Source: a candidate division LCP-89 bacterium B3_LCP (GTDB lineage Bacteria > Electryoneota > B3-LCP). From it: 64,000 bases of DNA. Positions 34,340 to 43,745 of the stretch are shown here, piece after piece. The notes under the pieces were generated by a model, which had not been told where the DNA came from, did no database searches, and saw nothing but the letters and a program-made list of their open reading frames with translations. The stretch's first letter is position 1; every line of letters starts with the position of its first letter. The translations under genes were made by a program, and so were the position numbers. The stretch is from the NCBI GenBank assembly GCA_005223185.1, contig NJBN01000001.1, forward strand, positions 1 to 64,000. The letters run 5' to 3'.

Positions 34340-36916
34340 CTAACTACTATTGGGCTCCTGGTTTGCATTACCGCTAAAAAGCTCATTCTGTCCGTCCGGT
34401 GGTTCGCCATTCTGGTTATCCATGCCTTCTTTCAGTTCTATTTCGTCCGTTCTAACCACTTTGGCTATGTCGGCTATAACGTCGTTTTCGTTAATGCGTA
34501 TCAAACGGACGCCTTGTGTGGCTCTGCCGATGGTGCGTATTTTTTCTATCGGCTGTCGTATGACCATACCTGCAGCAGTTACGATCATCAGGTCATCCTG
34601 ATCGACAACTTCCATAATGGCTATCATTTTACCGATTCTTTCATTAACACGCAGAGTGATAATTCCTACGCCGCCTCGGTTAGTCAAGCGGTAATCCTGG
34701 ATGGAGCTGCGCTTGCCGTAGCCTTTCTCCGATGCCACCAGTAGCGTCCCTTCGCGCTTGACCACCACCATGCCGATAGCATAGTCGTCACTGCGCAGCG
34801 AAATACCCTTGACTCCGGCTGCCTTTCTGCCCATAGGGCGCACTCTACTCTCCTGGAATCGGATCGCTTGTCCTTTGTGCGTGCCTAAAATGACGTCATC
34901 ATTGCCATCAGTCACCTTAGCCTGGATGAGTTCATCACCGTCACGAATATCAATGGCGATAATTCCCACCTTGCGGGGATTTCCGTATTTGGATAGCGCA
35001 GTCTTCTTCACCAGACCGCGGCGAGTTGCCATAATTATGTAGCGGTCTTCGGGGAAGTCAGCTACAGAGACGATGGCGCAGGGCTTTTCATCGCGTTCAA
35101 CATTCACCAGATTAACAATGGGACGTCCTTTGGAACCGCGCCCCATCTGAGGCACTTCATGAACCTTCAGCCAGTGGCAGCGACCCTTATTGGTGAATAT
35201 CAACAGGTAGTTGTGAGTGGAAGCAACGAAGAGGTGTTCGATCCAGTCTTCGTCCTTGGTTTTGGCACCGGTCAGTCCTTTACCGCCGCGTCCCTGTCTA
35301 CGCAGTCCGGAAACAGGGAACCGCTTTATGTATCCCTGGTGCGATATGGTAATCACCATCTCTTCTTCGGCGATCATGTCCTCTACGGAGAATTCGCGGT
35401 AGTCAGAGACGATATTGGTACGGCGTTCATCTCCGTAGGTTTCCGCGATCTCCTTTAATTCTTCCCGGATCAGTTCAATGCGGCGCTCTTTGGAATCTAA
35501 GAGTTGCTGCAGTTCGACCGACAATTCCTGCAATGCCTTGATTTCATCCAGCAGTTTCTGTCTTTCCAGGCCAGTCAGCCTGGCTAAACGCATATCTAAA
35601 ATAGCCTTAGCCTGAATTTCGCTGAGTTCGAATTCCGCCATTAAAGCTGTTCTGGCTACGTCCACGGATTTACTCTGCTTGATGATGGCAACGACGCGAT
35701 CGATGTTATCGACTGCGATGCGCAAACCTTCTAAAATGTGTAGACGTTCCTTGGCTTTGCGCAGTTCGAATTCCGTTCGCCTGACGATGACTTCGTGGCG
35801 GTGCTTCAGATATTCCACCAAGAAGCTGGGCAGTGGCAGGGTGCGGGGAATTCCGTTGACCAGAGCTACAGAATTGACGCCGAAGGTAGTCTGGAGTTGT
35901 GTGTGCTGGTACAGATTATTCAGCACCACGCCGGGGATGACGTCCCGCTTCAATTCAATGACTAACCTCATGCCGTCCCGGTCGGATTCGTCGCGGATAT
36001 CGGCAATCCCCTCCAGTTTTTTGGCATTGACCAGTTCAGCGATTTTCTCGATCAATTTCGATTTATTGACCTGGTAGGGAATCTCTGTTACTATAATGCG
36101 GTCGCGCAGTTTTCCCGGTTCGATGCCAGCCCGAGCACGCACAATTATCCGCCCTTTGCCTGTGCGATAGGCTTCCCGCACTCCTTCCAAACCGTAGATA
36201 ATACCGCCAGTGGGGAAATCCGGCGCAGGGATTACCAGGTGCAGAGCTTCACAGACGTCGTCTATAGTATTGCGGTCCTGGACCCAGTTGGGCTCATCGA
36301 AGTTTTCGCCAAAGCGATCTAAGACATAGTTCAATCCCTCTACGATTTCGTGTAGATTATGCGGTGGGATATTGGTCGCCATGCCCACAGCAATACCGGA
36401 AGTGCCGTTTACCAGCAGGTTGGGAATCTTGGCAGGGAGCACGGAAGGCATTTGCAGAGATTCGTCGTAATTGGGGACGAATTCCACGGTCTCCTTGTCA
36501 ATGTCCGCCAGCATTTCCGCGGACATGGGCCGCATGCGAGCTTCGGTGTACCGCATGGCTGCTGCGCCATCGCCGTCTATGGAACCGAAGTTACCCTGCC
36601 CATCAATTAAAGGATAACGCAGGGAGAAATCCTGCGCCATACGCACCAGGGTATCGTATATCGCCGAGTCGCCGTGAGGGTGGTACTTACCCATGACGTC
36701 ACCCACGATGCGGGCTGATTTTTTGTACGCTTTGCCGGGTTGTAAGCCCAGTTCATGCATACCGAAGAGGACGCGCCGATGCACCGGCTTCAAGCCGTCG
36801 CGCACGTCTGGTAAAGCGCGGGAAACTATTACGGACATGGAGTAATCGAGGTAGGAATTCCGCAGTTCCTCCTCGATATTTATCGCTGTTATCCGTTCTC
36901 CGGGGATGAAGGCCAT
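34340..36916 (-). CDS. gyrA: DNA gyrase subunit A
   Basis: An 858-residue subunit that cuts and rejoins DNA in gyrase. The winged-helix domain has the catalytic Tyr in [10 protein letters not shown], and the quinolone-determining region reads [10 protein letters not shown], with the susceptible-type Ser and Asp. The C-terminal beta-pinwheel carries the GyrA box QGRGGKG, which marks it as gyrase and not topoisomerase IV. Length is normal. It is separated from gyrB by about 3.9 kb of accessory genes. Confidence 0.97.
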   Translation of the reverse strand: MAFIPGERITAINIEEELRNSYLDYSMSVIVSRALPDVRDGLKPVHRRVLFGMHELGLQPGKAYKKSARIVGDVMGKYHPHGDSAIYDTLVRMAQDFSLRYPLIDGQGNFGSIDGDGAAAMRYTEARMRPMSAEMLADIDKETVEFVPNYDESLQMPSVLPAKIPNLLVNGTSGIAVGMATNIPPHNLHEIVEGLNYVLDRFGENFDEPNWVQDRNTIDDVCEALHLVIPAPDFPTGGIIYGLEGVREAYRTGKGRIIVRARAGIEPGKLRDRIIVTEIPYQVNKSKLIEKIAELVNAKKLEGIADIRDESDRDGMRLVIELKRDVIPGVVLNNLYQHTQLQTTFGVNSVALVNGIPRTLPLPSFLVEYLKHRHEVIVRRTEFELRKAKERLHILEGLRIAVDNIDRVVAIIKQSKSVDVARTALMAEFELSEIQAKAILDMRLARLTGLERQKLLDEIKALQELSVELQQLLDSKERRIELIREELKEIAETYGDERRTNIVSDYREFSVEDMIAEEEMVITISHQGYIKRFPVSGLRRQGRGGKGLTGAKTKDEDWIEHLFVASTHNYLLIFTNKGRCHWLKVHEVPQMGRGSKGRPIVNLVNVERDEKPCAIVSVADFPEDRYIIMATRRGLVKKTALSKYGNPRKVGIIAIDIRDGDELIQAKVTDGNDDVILGTHKGQAIRFQESRVRPMGRKAAGVKGISLRSDDYAIGMVVVKREGTLLVASEKGYGKRSSIQDYRLTNRGGVGIITLRVNERIGKMIAIMEVVDQDDLMIVTAAGMVIRQPIEKIRTIGRATQGVRLIRINENDVIADIAKVVRTDEIELKEGMDNQNGEPPDGQNELFSGNANQEPNSS

Positions 36917-36922
36917 GTTGTT

Positions 36923-37708
36923 TTATTCTTTACTTAAAGCTAATATCTGCATCTCCACAAGCTTTTTAACAATAGCTGGGAATTCTTTTTTATATTCTGA
37001 AATCGGAATAGTATCCTGGATATCCACTTTAAGTGGAAAATACTCTGATCTTCGCACTGTCACCAATTCTCCGGGTTCATCAAGACCAAATCTTAATGTT
37101 GATATTCGGCCTTGATGTAAATTGTCATCATAACTATTATCAACCTCTATATGGAAAGATGGTAATTCCCCCTCAACCTCCCTTGAGGCATATATTCCCA
37201 TTTTCCAGATGACATCTTCTGAATATTTTATTTTTCCAAATAGAGATCCTTTAAGATCGTCGTGGTATAAATTTTCTGGAATATTAAGAAAATCGGATTC
37301 AATTTTCAGTCCGAGTTCCTCTCGATATACATTAGTTAGATTTTGTATGGTATTTAGAAGAAAATCAAATACTGGTCTTGCCTTTTTGCTTGCTGTTATT
37401 TCCCTATCAACTTCAGATAATTTCATCTTCTTAAAATCTAGCTTTCTGGCTTCGAAAGTGCCCAGGAATTCATTTGCCCAATCTTGAAAATCTTGTTCAA
37501 TTACCAATAATGAATCTTTAACCGAAACAGAGTCACTTAAATCACTGGATTTAGCATCATCTATTTTGGATTTAACTTCCTCTATCTTTTGATTAAACGT
37601 ATGCCTCGTTTTATCATTCTCAATCTTATTACGCACAAAACCACCATAAATTGTTAGGCCAGTGCCTAATGCGATCAAAATCAACCCTATGTATATGTAA
37701 AGATTCAT
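36923..37708 (-). CDS. Membrane-anchored protein of unknown function upstream of gyrA
   Basis: A 261-residue protein whose first 25 residues form one hydrophobic helix (LYIYIGLILIALGTGLTIYGGF). A charged, probably coiled-coil stretch follows (about 28-75, KIENDKTRHTFNQKIEEVKSKIDD), then a mixed alpha/beta C-terminal part. I recognise no family. It ends six bases before gyrA starts, so gyrA may be translated from the same transcript. Its AT-rich composition compared with gyrA suggests a later arrival. Confidence 0.5.
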   Translation of the reverse strand: MNLYIYIGLILIALGTGLTIYGGFVRNKIENDKTRHTFNQKIEEVKSKIDDAKSSDLSDSVSVKDSLLVIEQDFQDWANEFLGTFEARKLDFKKMKLSEVDREITASKKARPVFDFLLNTIQNLTNVYREELGLKIESDFLNIPENLYHDDLKGSLFGKIKYSEDVIWKMGIYASREVEGELPSFHIEVDNSYDDNLHQGRISTLRFGLDEPGELVTVRRSEYFPLKVDIQDTIPISEYKKEFPAIVKKLVEMQILALSKE

Positions 37709-37752
37709 GGATGTTCTACTCCACTAGCTTCATTTTTCTTTTTTATGTTGTT

Positions 37753-38043
37753 CTACAACGGAACCGCTTCCCTTAGAACGCGTTGGCGAATCCGCTTTTT
37801 TAAACCCTGCTCGGTGACTACATCTACATCACAATGTAACAGCTCTCGGAGATCCATCAACAATCCTCCCATATCGAACAGGTTCCGTCCGGATTCCATG
37901 TCCACTAGGAAATCCACATCGCTGTGTTCATCACTTTCGCCACGAGCGACGGAGCCAAAAACGCGGACATTGTGAGCGCCATGTTTGGATGCAAGCTCAA
38001 CAATTGCTTTGCGTTTGCTCTTTATTTGCCTATCGATCTGCAT
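37753..38043 (-). CDS. MNT-type minimal nucleotidyltransferase, no HEPN partner seen
   Basis: A 96-residue nucleotidyltransferase domain with the MNT signature GSVARGES...DVDFLVD. Members of this group are usually antitoxins that AMPylate a HEPN RNase toxin encoded next to them. Neither neighbour is a HEPN protein: downstream is the 261-residue membrane-anchored protein, upstream another nucleotidyltransferase. It is either an orphan, or it acts on a distant partner such as the HEPN-like protein at 43.7-44.5 kb. ATG start at 38043; a short AT-rich gap precedes it. Confidence 0.8.
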   Translation of the reverse strand: MQIDRQIKSKRKAIVELASKHGAHNVRVFGSVARGESDEHSDVDFLVDMESGRNLFDMGGLLMDLRELLHCDVDVVTEQGLKKRIRQRVLREAVPL

Positions 38044-38182
38044 TTGTCTTTAATATTGTGTTAGATCCTATACTACCCCCTCCTGAATACCGTACGACGC
38101 ATCCCCCCAATATAACCACAATCTACCTCTAAATGAAATAAATCTTTCGCTTTTACGCTTGGGGCATCGGTGTTTGGTGGGG

Positions 38183-38749
38183 TTAAGGTTTCAACTTATC
38201 TGCTTCGTCGATGATCTTCTCCAGCATCTCCTCAACCCCTAACTCATGTGCCCACTTGCGTAGATAGTCTAGATCCAAATTCTCTCTTTGAACTTCGATC
38301 ACACCAGACGCATCGCGTATTTGGCGTTCGGAATCGCTGGATTTTGCCCAAACAAGTTTGCTCAGGATAGCATCTTCAGGGGAGGTGACTCTTACCTTCA
38401 CACCAAATATCAAGCCCGCTCTCCTCCTTTGAAAAGCCTCCTTTTGAAAAGGGAGGTTCTTCAGCACAATGAGGTCAGCTTTCCAACCTGTTTTGTGATC
38501 GATAATATTGAACATAGTGTGTTTTCTGTAGGCATCGCGAGCCGCATCGCTGCTTATGTAATAATCTTCGGAAAACGAGTTAAGAAATAATTCAAACTGA
38601 TCCTGTGTTGGCTGAATAACGATGTCAAAATCATTCGTGGTGCGAGGCACCCCCCATAAACCACTTGCCATCGATCCTGTCACCATGTAGGGGATTTTCG
38701 CCGTTTCCAATTTGTTGATTAACCGCACCAAAAAATCGCTTTCTTCCAT
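38183..38749 (-). CDS. AbiEii-like nucleotidyltransferase family protein
   Basis: A 188-residue nucleotidyltransferase-fold protein with VTGSMASGLWGVPRTTNDFDIVI, a match to the GS-x9-DxD pattern, followed by helical regions. Similar proteins occur in toxin-antitoxin-like and abortive-infection contexts, but also as lone enzymes. Its ATG overlaps the stop codon of the small upstream gene (TAATG), so the two are translationally coupled. Internal features include SPEDAILSKLVWAKSSDSERQIRD, found in this group. Substrate unknown. Confidence 0.65.
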   Translation of the reverse strand: MEESDFLVRLINKLETAKIPYMVTGSMASGLWGVPRTTNDFDIVIQPTQDQFELFLNSFSEDYYISSDAARDAYRKHTMFNIIDHKTGWKADLIVLKNLPFQKEAFQRRRAGLIFGVKVRVTSPEDAILSKLVWAKSSDSERQIRDASGVIEVQRENLDLDYLRKWAHELGVEEMLEKIIDEADKLKP

Positions 38750-39027
38750 TACGGTTTTACCTCTATGTTAGGCAACAGTAGATCAAAAACTTCTCGTCCC
38801 GCCGTAAGACGAATTACTGCTAATTTGACTGTTTCATCATCGTACTCCGGATGCCTCATACGCACCCCGTCTTCGACAGTACGACGCATTCCACGGCATA
38901 ATTGGGACATTAACTTCATCCGCCCTTCCGGTCCTATGCGCCGTAATACCGCAATCTGGAACCGATACGCTTCGAGTGTCGTATCAGCCGGTATTGGACT
39001 TATCCCGTCTAACGGTCCTTTTGGCAT
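38749..39027 (-). CDS. Small protein coupled to the nucleotidyltransferase gene
   Basis: A 92-residue protein. The start at 39027 is chosen because GGAGG lies eight bases before it and the longer frame would overlap the SixA gene. It is helical and charged (YRFQIAVLRRIGPEGRMKLM, GVRMRHPEYDDETVKLAVIRL), with no recognised domain. Its stop codon overlaps the start of the nucleotidyltransferase gene by one base. A small helical protein tightly coupled to a nucleotidyltransferase suggests a two-component unit, possibly toxin-antitoxin-like. This is inference from gene layout only. Confidence 0.6.
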   Translation of the reverse strand: MPKGPLDGISPIPADTTLEAYRFQIAVLRRIGPEGRMKLMSQLCRGMRRTVEDGVRMRHPEYDDETVKLAVIRLTAGREVFDLLLPNIEVKP

Positions 39028-39043
39028 GTTCCAACCTCCATCA

Positions 39044-39511
39044 CTACACCACCTCCGGTGCCACAATCCAGACCACTGACCAGGCGCCTTCTTCATCCCG
39101 CTTCAAACAGACGATGCCGCCGTTCCTAAAGTCAATCACCTTTTGCGCTGCATCGCCGGAGATCAACAGCGAAGCCAGCCGGCTCAAGTGCGGTAGATGA
39201 CCTGCCAGCATCATATCATCTGTTAGTTCTTCAATCTTAGCTGCCCAGATGTCAGGATCATCCATGGGAGCCAAGCCTTCTGCCGCCTCTACCCCACCTT
39301 GAAGCTGCAGGTATTCCCCCAATATTTCTGCGGTCTGGCGCGCCCGAGTCTTATCGCTATGAAGGATGCGATGCACCGTGCCACATGCTCCTTTAGATGC
39401 CACATAGGATGCCACCTTGCGGACGTCTGCCTCTCCCTCATCGGTCAAGGATCGGTCGGGATCCTCTTCCTTCGGTTTGGACTTTCCGTGCTGGACTAAG
39501 TAAAGAAGCAT
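39044..39511 (-). CDS. sixA: Phosphohistidine phosphatase SixA-like
   Basis: A 155-residue histidine phosphatase-superfamily protein. It opens with LYLVQHGKSKPKEEDPDRSLT; the usual RHG is QHG here, a substitution found in many SixA relatives. The segments SDKTRARQTAEIL and LAGHLPHLSRLASLL carry the second Arg and His of the active site. SixA removes phosphate from phosphohistidine, for example in ArcB-like or PTS proteins. It is followed after 16 bases by the small-protein/nucleotidyltransferase pair and may be in the same operon. Confidence 0.82.
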   Translation of the reverse strand: MLLYLVQHGKSKPKEEDPDRSLTDEGEADVRKVASYVASKGACGTVHRILHSDKTRARQTAEILGEYLQLQGGVEAAEGLAPMDDPDIWAAKIEELTDDMMLAGHLPHLSRLASLLISGDAAQKVIDFRNGGIVCLKRDEEGAWSVVWIVAPEVV

Positions 39512-39556
39512 TATTAGTCTAATCGGTTAGTTTGGCTTTCTCAAATAAAATAAGGC

Positions 39557-39585
39557 TTGACTTTTCCGTTTACAGTCGTTATATT
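39557..39585 (+). promoter_or_regulatory. Strong sigma70-type promoter in the sixA-DUF3800 interval
   Basis: TTGACT (39557-39562) and TATATT (39580-39585) are separated by exactly 17 bases. It points rightwards, although every protein gene for 8 kb on either side runs left. Confidence 0.7.
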
Positions 39586-39591
39586 ATTAGT

Positions 39592-39720
39592 ACGAACATC
39601 TTCGGGGATGCAGGCATAACCTGATCGGTTATGCGCCTTTCGGCTGCAGTCGGATCTGCTTCCCCGCTACTTTAAATGCGAAAGAGGCGCCTCGGGCAGA
39701 CGGCGCCTCTTCTCATCTCT
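39592..39720 (+). ncRNA. Candidate structured non-coding RNA
   Basis: Downstream of the promoter lies a compact fold. An 11-bp closing stem with one mismatch (CGGGGATGCAG at 39603-39613 with CTGCTTCCCCG at 39656-39666) encloses a perfect 8-bp hairpin (GCATAACC/GGTTATGC, 39614-39634) and a small GCC-TTTC-GGC hairpin (39635-39644). After a linker comes a perfect 9-bp hairpin (AGAGGCGCC/GGCGCCTCT, 39683-39710), which could end the transcript, although the following T-run is weak. No tRNA, SRP, RNase P, tmRNA or 6S signature is seen. It could instead be a leader for sixA read on the other strand; the promoter favours the plus strand. Confidence 0.5.
39683..39710. terminator. Hairpin after the RNA candidate, possibly bidirectional
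   Basis: A perfect 9-bp stem with a 10-base loop. Rightwards it would end the RNA candidate; leftwards it lies 47 bases past the stop of the DUF3800 gene. T-runs on both sides are poor. Confidence 0.45.
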
Positions 39721-39757
39721 GATGAGATGGTGTTAAATTCGTCTATCCCGACCCCGA

Positions 39758-40534
39758 TCATTCGATAATGTTCATCCCCCTTATCTCAAATTCTCCTTGT
39801 CTTATCGACGATACGAATTCCATGGATTGCACCTCTTCAAAGAACTCCTTCACTTCTCTGCGCCCTCCATGGTTCTGGTTGATAATATAAGCAAAGATAT
39901 CTGCTATCTGTAGTCCTATAGAATGAGATGCCGGTGCAAATAGCGGCGAACCCATCACCCCGTGAAATCCTCCCCCGAAGGTGGTCTTGTACATGAAGTT
40001 CATGACACTCGATCCTAAGACCCGATCGCGGTGTGTCTCTTCATTCTTGAATACCAGCTTTGCCAACTGTCCGGGATTGCTTTCCAGCATGAAAGTGTTG
40101 ATTCTCTCGATGAGATAAGCTAAAAGTAGTGAACAGACCTCTTCGTTATACCAGTCGGATCCCGATATGGCGCCTTTTTGCACAAGTACGGGAATGCTGT
40201 TGGCGTTGTTCTGCTTATTCTGATGAGCACAGCGCTTGGTGGTGGAAAAAATCGCAACTTCTTCGAGGCGACAGAGGCTGAAGAGTTCTCCAACGAATTC
40301 CACCTTTCGGTAGCTTGCCAGAGCTCGATGGCTGGCTAAGGACCTACCTAAAAGTGGATACTCTCCAATCCCCGGCTTCTTGAAGAACCTGCCCTTAAGC
40401 CTCATCAGCTTCAAGCAGAAATCGTCATAAGAAGTCTCATTTAACGCAACGCCAGCAATGGTAGCGTAGTAATCATCTTCTCCGGGGCGTTGCCAGCGGC
40501 TTTCATCGATAAAGACCAGTATAGACATCCACAA
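39758..40534 (-). CDS. DUF3800 family protein
   Basis: A 258-residue protein with the RNase H-like DUF3800 layout: LVFIDES near the N-terminus, a central conserved region, and SIGLQIADIFAYIINQ towards the end. These contain the acidic residues expected for metal binding. DUF3800 proteins are frequent near mobile or defence genes, but their activity is unproven. The frame begins MWMSILVFIDES, so the true start may be the second ATG. It sits between the RNA candidate and gyrB as a single gene. Confidence 0.8.
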   Translation of the reverse strand: MWMSILVFIDESRWQRPGEDDYYATIAGVALNETSYDDFCLKLMRLKGRFFKKPGIGEYPLLGRSLASHRALASYRKVEFVGELFSLCRLEEVAIFSTTKRCAHQNKQNNANSIPVLVQKGAISGSDWYNEEVCSLLLAYLIERINTFMLESNPGQLAKLVFKNEETHRDRVLGSSVMNFMYKTTFGGGFHGVMGSPLFAPASHSIGLQIADIFAYIINQNHGGRREVKEFFEEVQSMEFVSSIRQGEFEIRGMNIIE

Positions 40535-40773
40535 GCACTCCTGATATCACATTCATAGGTTACAAAATAAGCAACGCCGCCGCCCCATTTAAAGCGCGCC
40601 CTCTTGGGGTTCCATCATACTAACTTCTATAGGCGTACTCCTACATTATATAATTAATGGTTTTTACGAGGTTTATAGGGTGATATATATCACAAGTTGA
40701 CGGTTGATAGTGCTGTCCGAAAAGGGTCACTCTGTACGAAGGACATTTATGTTTTGGGAACAGCCCCTACTAG

Positions 40774-42759
40774 CTACACATCCAGGTTTCTCACGTACCT
40801 GGCATTTTCCTCGATAAATTGCCTGCGGGGTTCAACGTGATCCCCCATCAGGGTCTGAAACATTTTATCGGCTGCCGCAGCGTCTTCGAGATCGACTTTA
40901 AGGACCGTTCTACGCTCAGGATCCATGGTTGTCGCCCAAAGCTGGTCAGGATTCATCTCACCCAAACCCTTATAGCGTTGAATATTGACTCCCTGTTTTC
41001 CCCCGAAGCGCTTCAGTACTTCTTCCTGTTCACGATCGTCATAAGCATAGAATTCCTGCTTTGCTTTGCGCAGACGATAGAGTGGCGGTTGAGCAATGAA
41101 TATGTGTCCTGCTTCAACTAACTTGCGCATGTGGCGGAAGAAGAAGGTCAACAACAGTGTGCGAATGTGAGCACCATCCACGTCAGCATCGGTCATGATG
41201 ATTATTTTGCTATAGCGCAGCTTTTCTATATTGAAATTGCCGGCATCACCGTTTCCGTTATGGTTGTTATTCTCGCCGTTTTCCGCTGCCTCTTCACCGC
41301 CGATTCCCGCACCGATTGCCTGAATGATTGTACGGATTTCTTCGTTGGCTAAGATTTTGTCCTGGCGGGCTTTTTCCACGTTCAGTATTTTTCCCCGAAG
41401 CGGCAGAATGGCTTGAAAACGCCTGTCTCGTCCCTGTTTTGCTGATCCTCCTGCGGAATCTCCCTCCACCAAAAATAGCTCGCAGTGTTCCGCTTCGTTG
41501 ATGGAACAATCTGCTAACTTGCCCGGAAGCGTTCCTGATTCTAAGGCTCCTTTACGCCGGACTAATTCCTTGGCTTTCCTGGCTGCCTCTCTGGCACTGG
41601 CGGCAGCTGTGCATTTATCTAAAATGCGGCGGGCTATTCCGGGGTGTTCCTCCAAGAATTCATTTAAGGATTCACCGACGATGGATTCGACTATACCCTT
41701 GACTTCAGAGTTTCCCAGGCGGGTTTTGGTCTGTCCCTCAAACTGGGGATCCGGTACTTTTATAGAAATAATCCCCGTAAAACCTTCCCGGGTGTCCGTA
41801 CCTCCTAATGCAAATTTGCTATTTTTAAATATGTTATTCTTCTGAGCATAGAAGTTCAAGGTTCGGGTTAATGCAGTTTTAAACCCGGAAAGGTGAGTGC
41901 CACCCTCAAGGGTATAAATGTTGTTGACGTAAGTAAAGATGTTTTCCAGGTAGCTGTCGTTATATTCAAAAGCTACCTCCACGTGTACACCTTCACGTTC
42001 ACCCGTGATTACCACCGGTTTGGGGTGCAGCGCCTGCCGGTTTTCATCTAAGTAGGAGACGAATTCTGTCAGACCACCATTGTACAAGAAAACTCTTTCG
42101 CGCGGCTCATCATCACGCAGATCCTTGGCGGTAATTTTCAATCCGCTGTTGAGAAAAGCCAGTTCCCGGAGTCTGGTTGACAACGTTTCAAAGCTGAAGA
42201 GAGTAACTTTGAATACTTCATGGTCCGGCAGGAAGCGAACGCGGGTTCCCGTGCGCCTCGACTTCCCCACGTTTTGTACGCTCTTTTCCGGCTTGCCGCG
42301 AACGTAGCTCTGGCGGTACAGATTACCATCACGGCTGACTTCCACCCGCATCCATTCAGCTAAAGCGTTCACGACTGAAACGCCTACGCCATGCAAACCA
42401 CCTGATACCTTGTAACTCCGTTTGTCGAATTTGCCACCGGCATGGAGTAACGTCATTACAACTTCAAGGGCAGAGCGTTTCTCCGTTTTATGTTCATCCA
42501 CCGGTATTCCTCTGCCGTTATCAACGATCTCTGCTGATCCGTCAGGGAAGAGGGTTACTTCTATCTGGGTGCAGAAGCCTGCCACAGCTTCATCGATGGC
42601 ATTATCTACTGCTTCGTAAACTAAGTGATGAAGTCCTCGGCTGGAAACGTCTCCTATGTACATAGCGGGACGTTTGCGGACAGCCTCAAGTCCTTTTAGA
42701 ACGGTTATCTTTTGGGCATCGTAACTTTCGACTGTTTCTGGTGTCTCAATGTCTGTCAT
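40774..42759 (-). CDS. gyrB: DNA gyrase subunit B
   Basis: A 661-residue ATPase subunit of gyrase. The GHKL domain has EAVDNAIDEA, DNGRGIP and GLHGVGVSVVNAL; the TOPRIM domain has EGDSAGG and TDADVDGAHI; the C-terminal QRYKGLGEMNP is present. A low-complexity insertion rich in Asn, Gly and Glu (ENGENNNHNGNGDAG) lies between GAGIG and the TOPRIM acidic motif, where many GyrB proteins have only a few residues. Its ATG directly abuts the stop codon of the transporter gene, so translation is likely coupled. Confidence 0.97.
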   Translation of the reverse strand: MTDIETPETVESYDAQKITVLKGLEAVRKRPAMYIGDVSSRGLHHLVYEAVDNAIDEAVAGFCTQIEVTLFPDGSAEIVDNGRGIPVDEHKTEKRSALEVVMTLLHAGGKFDKRSYKVSGGLHGVGVSVVNALAEWMRVEVSRDGNLYRQSYVRGKPEKSVQNVGKSRRTGTRVRFLPDHEVFKVTLFSFETLSTRLRELAFLNSGLKITAKDLRDDEPRERVFLYNGGLTEFVSYLDENRQALHPKPVVITGEREGVHVEVAFEYNDSYLENIFTYVNNIYTLEGGTHLSGFKTALTRTLNFYAQKNNIFKNSKFALGGTDTREGFTGIISIKVPDPQFEGQTKTRLGNSEVKGIVESIVGESLNEFLEEHPGIARRILDKCTAAASAREAARKAKELVRRKGALESGTLPGKLADCSINEAEHCELFLVEGDSAGGSAKQGRDRRFQAILPLRGKILNVEKARQDKILANEEIRTIIQAIGAGIGGEEAAENGENNNHNGNGDAGNFNIEKLRYSKIIIMTDADVDGAHIRTLLLTFFFRHMRKLVEAGHIFIAQPPLYRLRKAKQEFYAYDDREQEEVLKRFGGKQGVNIQRYKGLGEMNPDQLWATTMDPERRTVLKVDLEDAAAADKMFQTLMGDHVEPRRQFIEENARYVRNLDV

Positions 42760-43674
42760 TTATTTTCCGATATTTTTCAAATGTTGATTTTGCCTACTAG
42801 AATGCAACAGCACTCTCCTCCCCCCCATCAATACCAGCGCTCCGATAAGTATCAACATACCGCCTGCCATTTCTCTCATACTGGGAATCATCCCCATGAA
42901 GGTGAAAGCTAAAATGAAAACGAATACAGGTTGGATCTGATTTAATAGCGCTACTTTAGAAATGTCTATATGTCTCATGGCGAACAAAAAACACAGGCGC
43001 GAAAAAAGTGGCCCGATAATTCCGATAGCGACAACGTGCCAGAAGACGCCTCCAAGATCGAATAAATGCTGTCCTCGCAACAATACAACAAATGTGAAAA
43101 CTACCGCAATAATGGAGTTGCGCACGAAATTTAGCGGTATGGGATGAATATGCCGAACCGACTGCTTGGCGAAAATTTCCGTTATTCCAAAGAATACTCC
43201 GCTGGCAACCATCATCCAGAACCAGTAGCTTAAGGCGACGTCAAAAGATATGCGGATGATCACTATCCCAAAGATCAGCACCAGTCCTCCCATAGCTTCA
43301 TGCAGTCGAAATCTTTCTTTTAAGAACAGCAGCCCTAACGTCACGGTAACTAAAGTCTGCAACCTGCCGATAAACGAAGCGACCGTCGGATCCAATCCCT
43401 GCAGCCCCATCCACATCGTCTGTAAGGCTGCGATACTGAAGGCGCTGAAAGCTAATATATAAACCCAGTCCCTTTTACTACAACTGCGTAGTTCTGAAAA
43501 TTTTCCTATATATGCAGACCAGATGCCTAAAGGTACAGCCGCGACCATAAAGATCCAGGCTACAAGCTGTTCCGGCGTAATTTCTTCAAGAGCAGCTTTG
43601 CCTAACGTATATATACAACCGGTGAGGAAAGTGCTGGTTATTACAAACGCGTACCCTTTGCTGGTACTTGACAA
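42760..43674 (-). CDS. EamA/DMT-superfamily transporter
   Basis: A 304-residue inner-membrane protein with about ten hydrophobic helices in two halves, as in drug/metabolite transporters of the EamA type. Recognisable family features are the tandem five-helix repeat, GLQGLDPTVASFIGRLQTLVTVTLGLLFLKERF in the first half and ISKVALLNQIQPVFVFILAFTFMG in the second. Substrate unknown. Its stop codon is immediately followed by the gyrB start, an unusual partner for gyrB. Confidence 0.85.
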   Translation of the reverse strand: MSSTSKGYAFVITSTFLTGCIYTLGKAALEEITPEQLVAWIFMVAAVPLGIWSAYIGKFSELRSCSKRDWVYILAFSAFSIAALQTMWMGLQGLDPTVASFIGRLQTLVTVTLGLLFLKERFRLHEAMGGLVLIFGIVIIRISFDVALSYWFWMMVASGVFFGITEIFAKQSVRHIHPIPLNFVRNSIIAVVFTFVVLLRGQHLFDLGGVFWHVVAIGIIGPLFSRLCFLFAMRHIDISKVALLNQIQPVFVFILAFTFMGMIPSMREMAGGMLILIGALVLMGGRRVLLHSSRQNQHLKNIGK

Positions 43675-43745
43675 GTAGTCAGTCCTGGTCTTGTTTTATG
43701 GTAACCCGGGTATTCTACGACTCTTATATCGTGTAGAAATTGAAG

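Noticed and set aside
34350-36696. Many plus-strand frames opposite gyrA
   Set aside because: They are antisense shadows of a strongly coding gene, with no start sites or homology.
39592-39720. The structured RNA as tRNA, tmRNA, SRP RNA, 6S RNA or a known riboswitch
   Set aside because: None of their conserved sequence signatures is present, and no plus-strand gene follows that a riboswitch could control.
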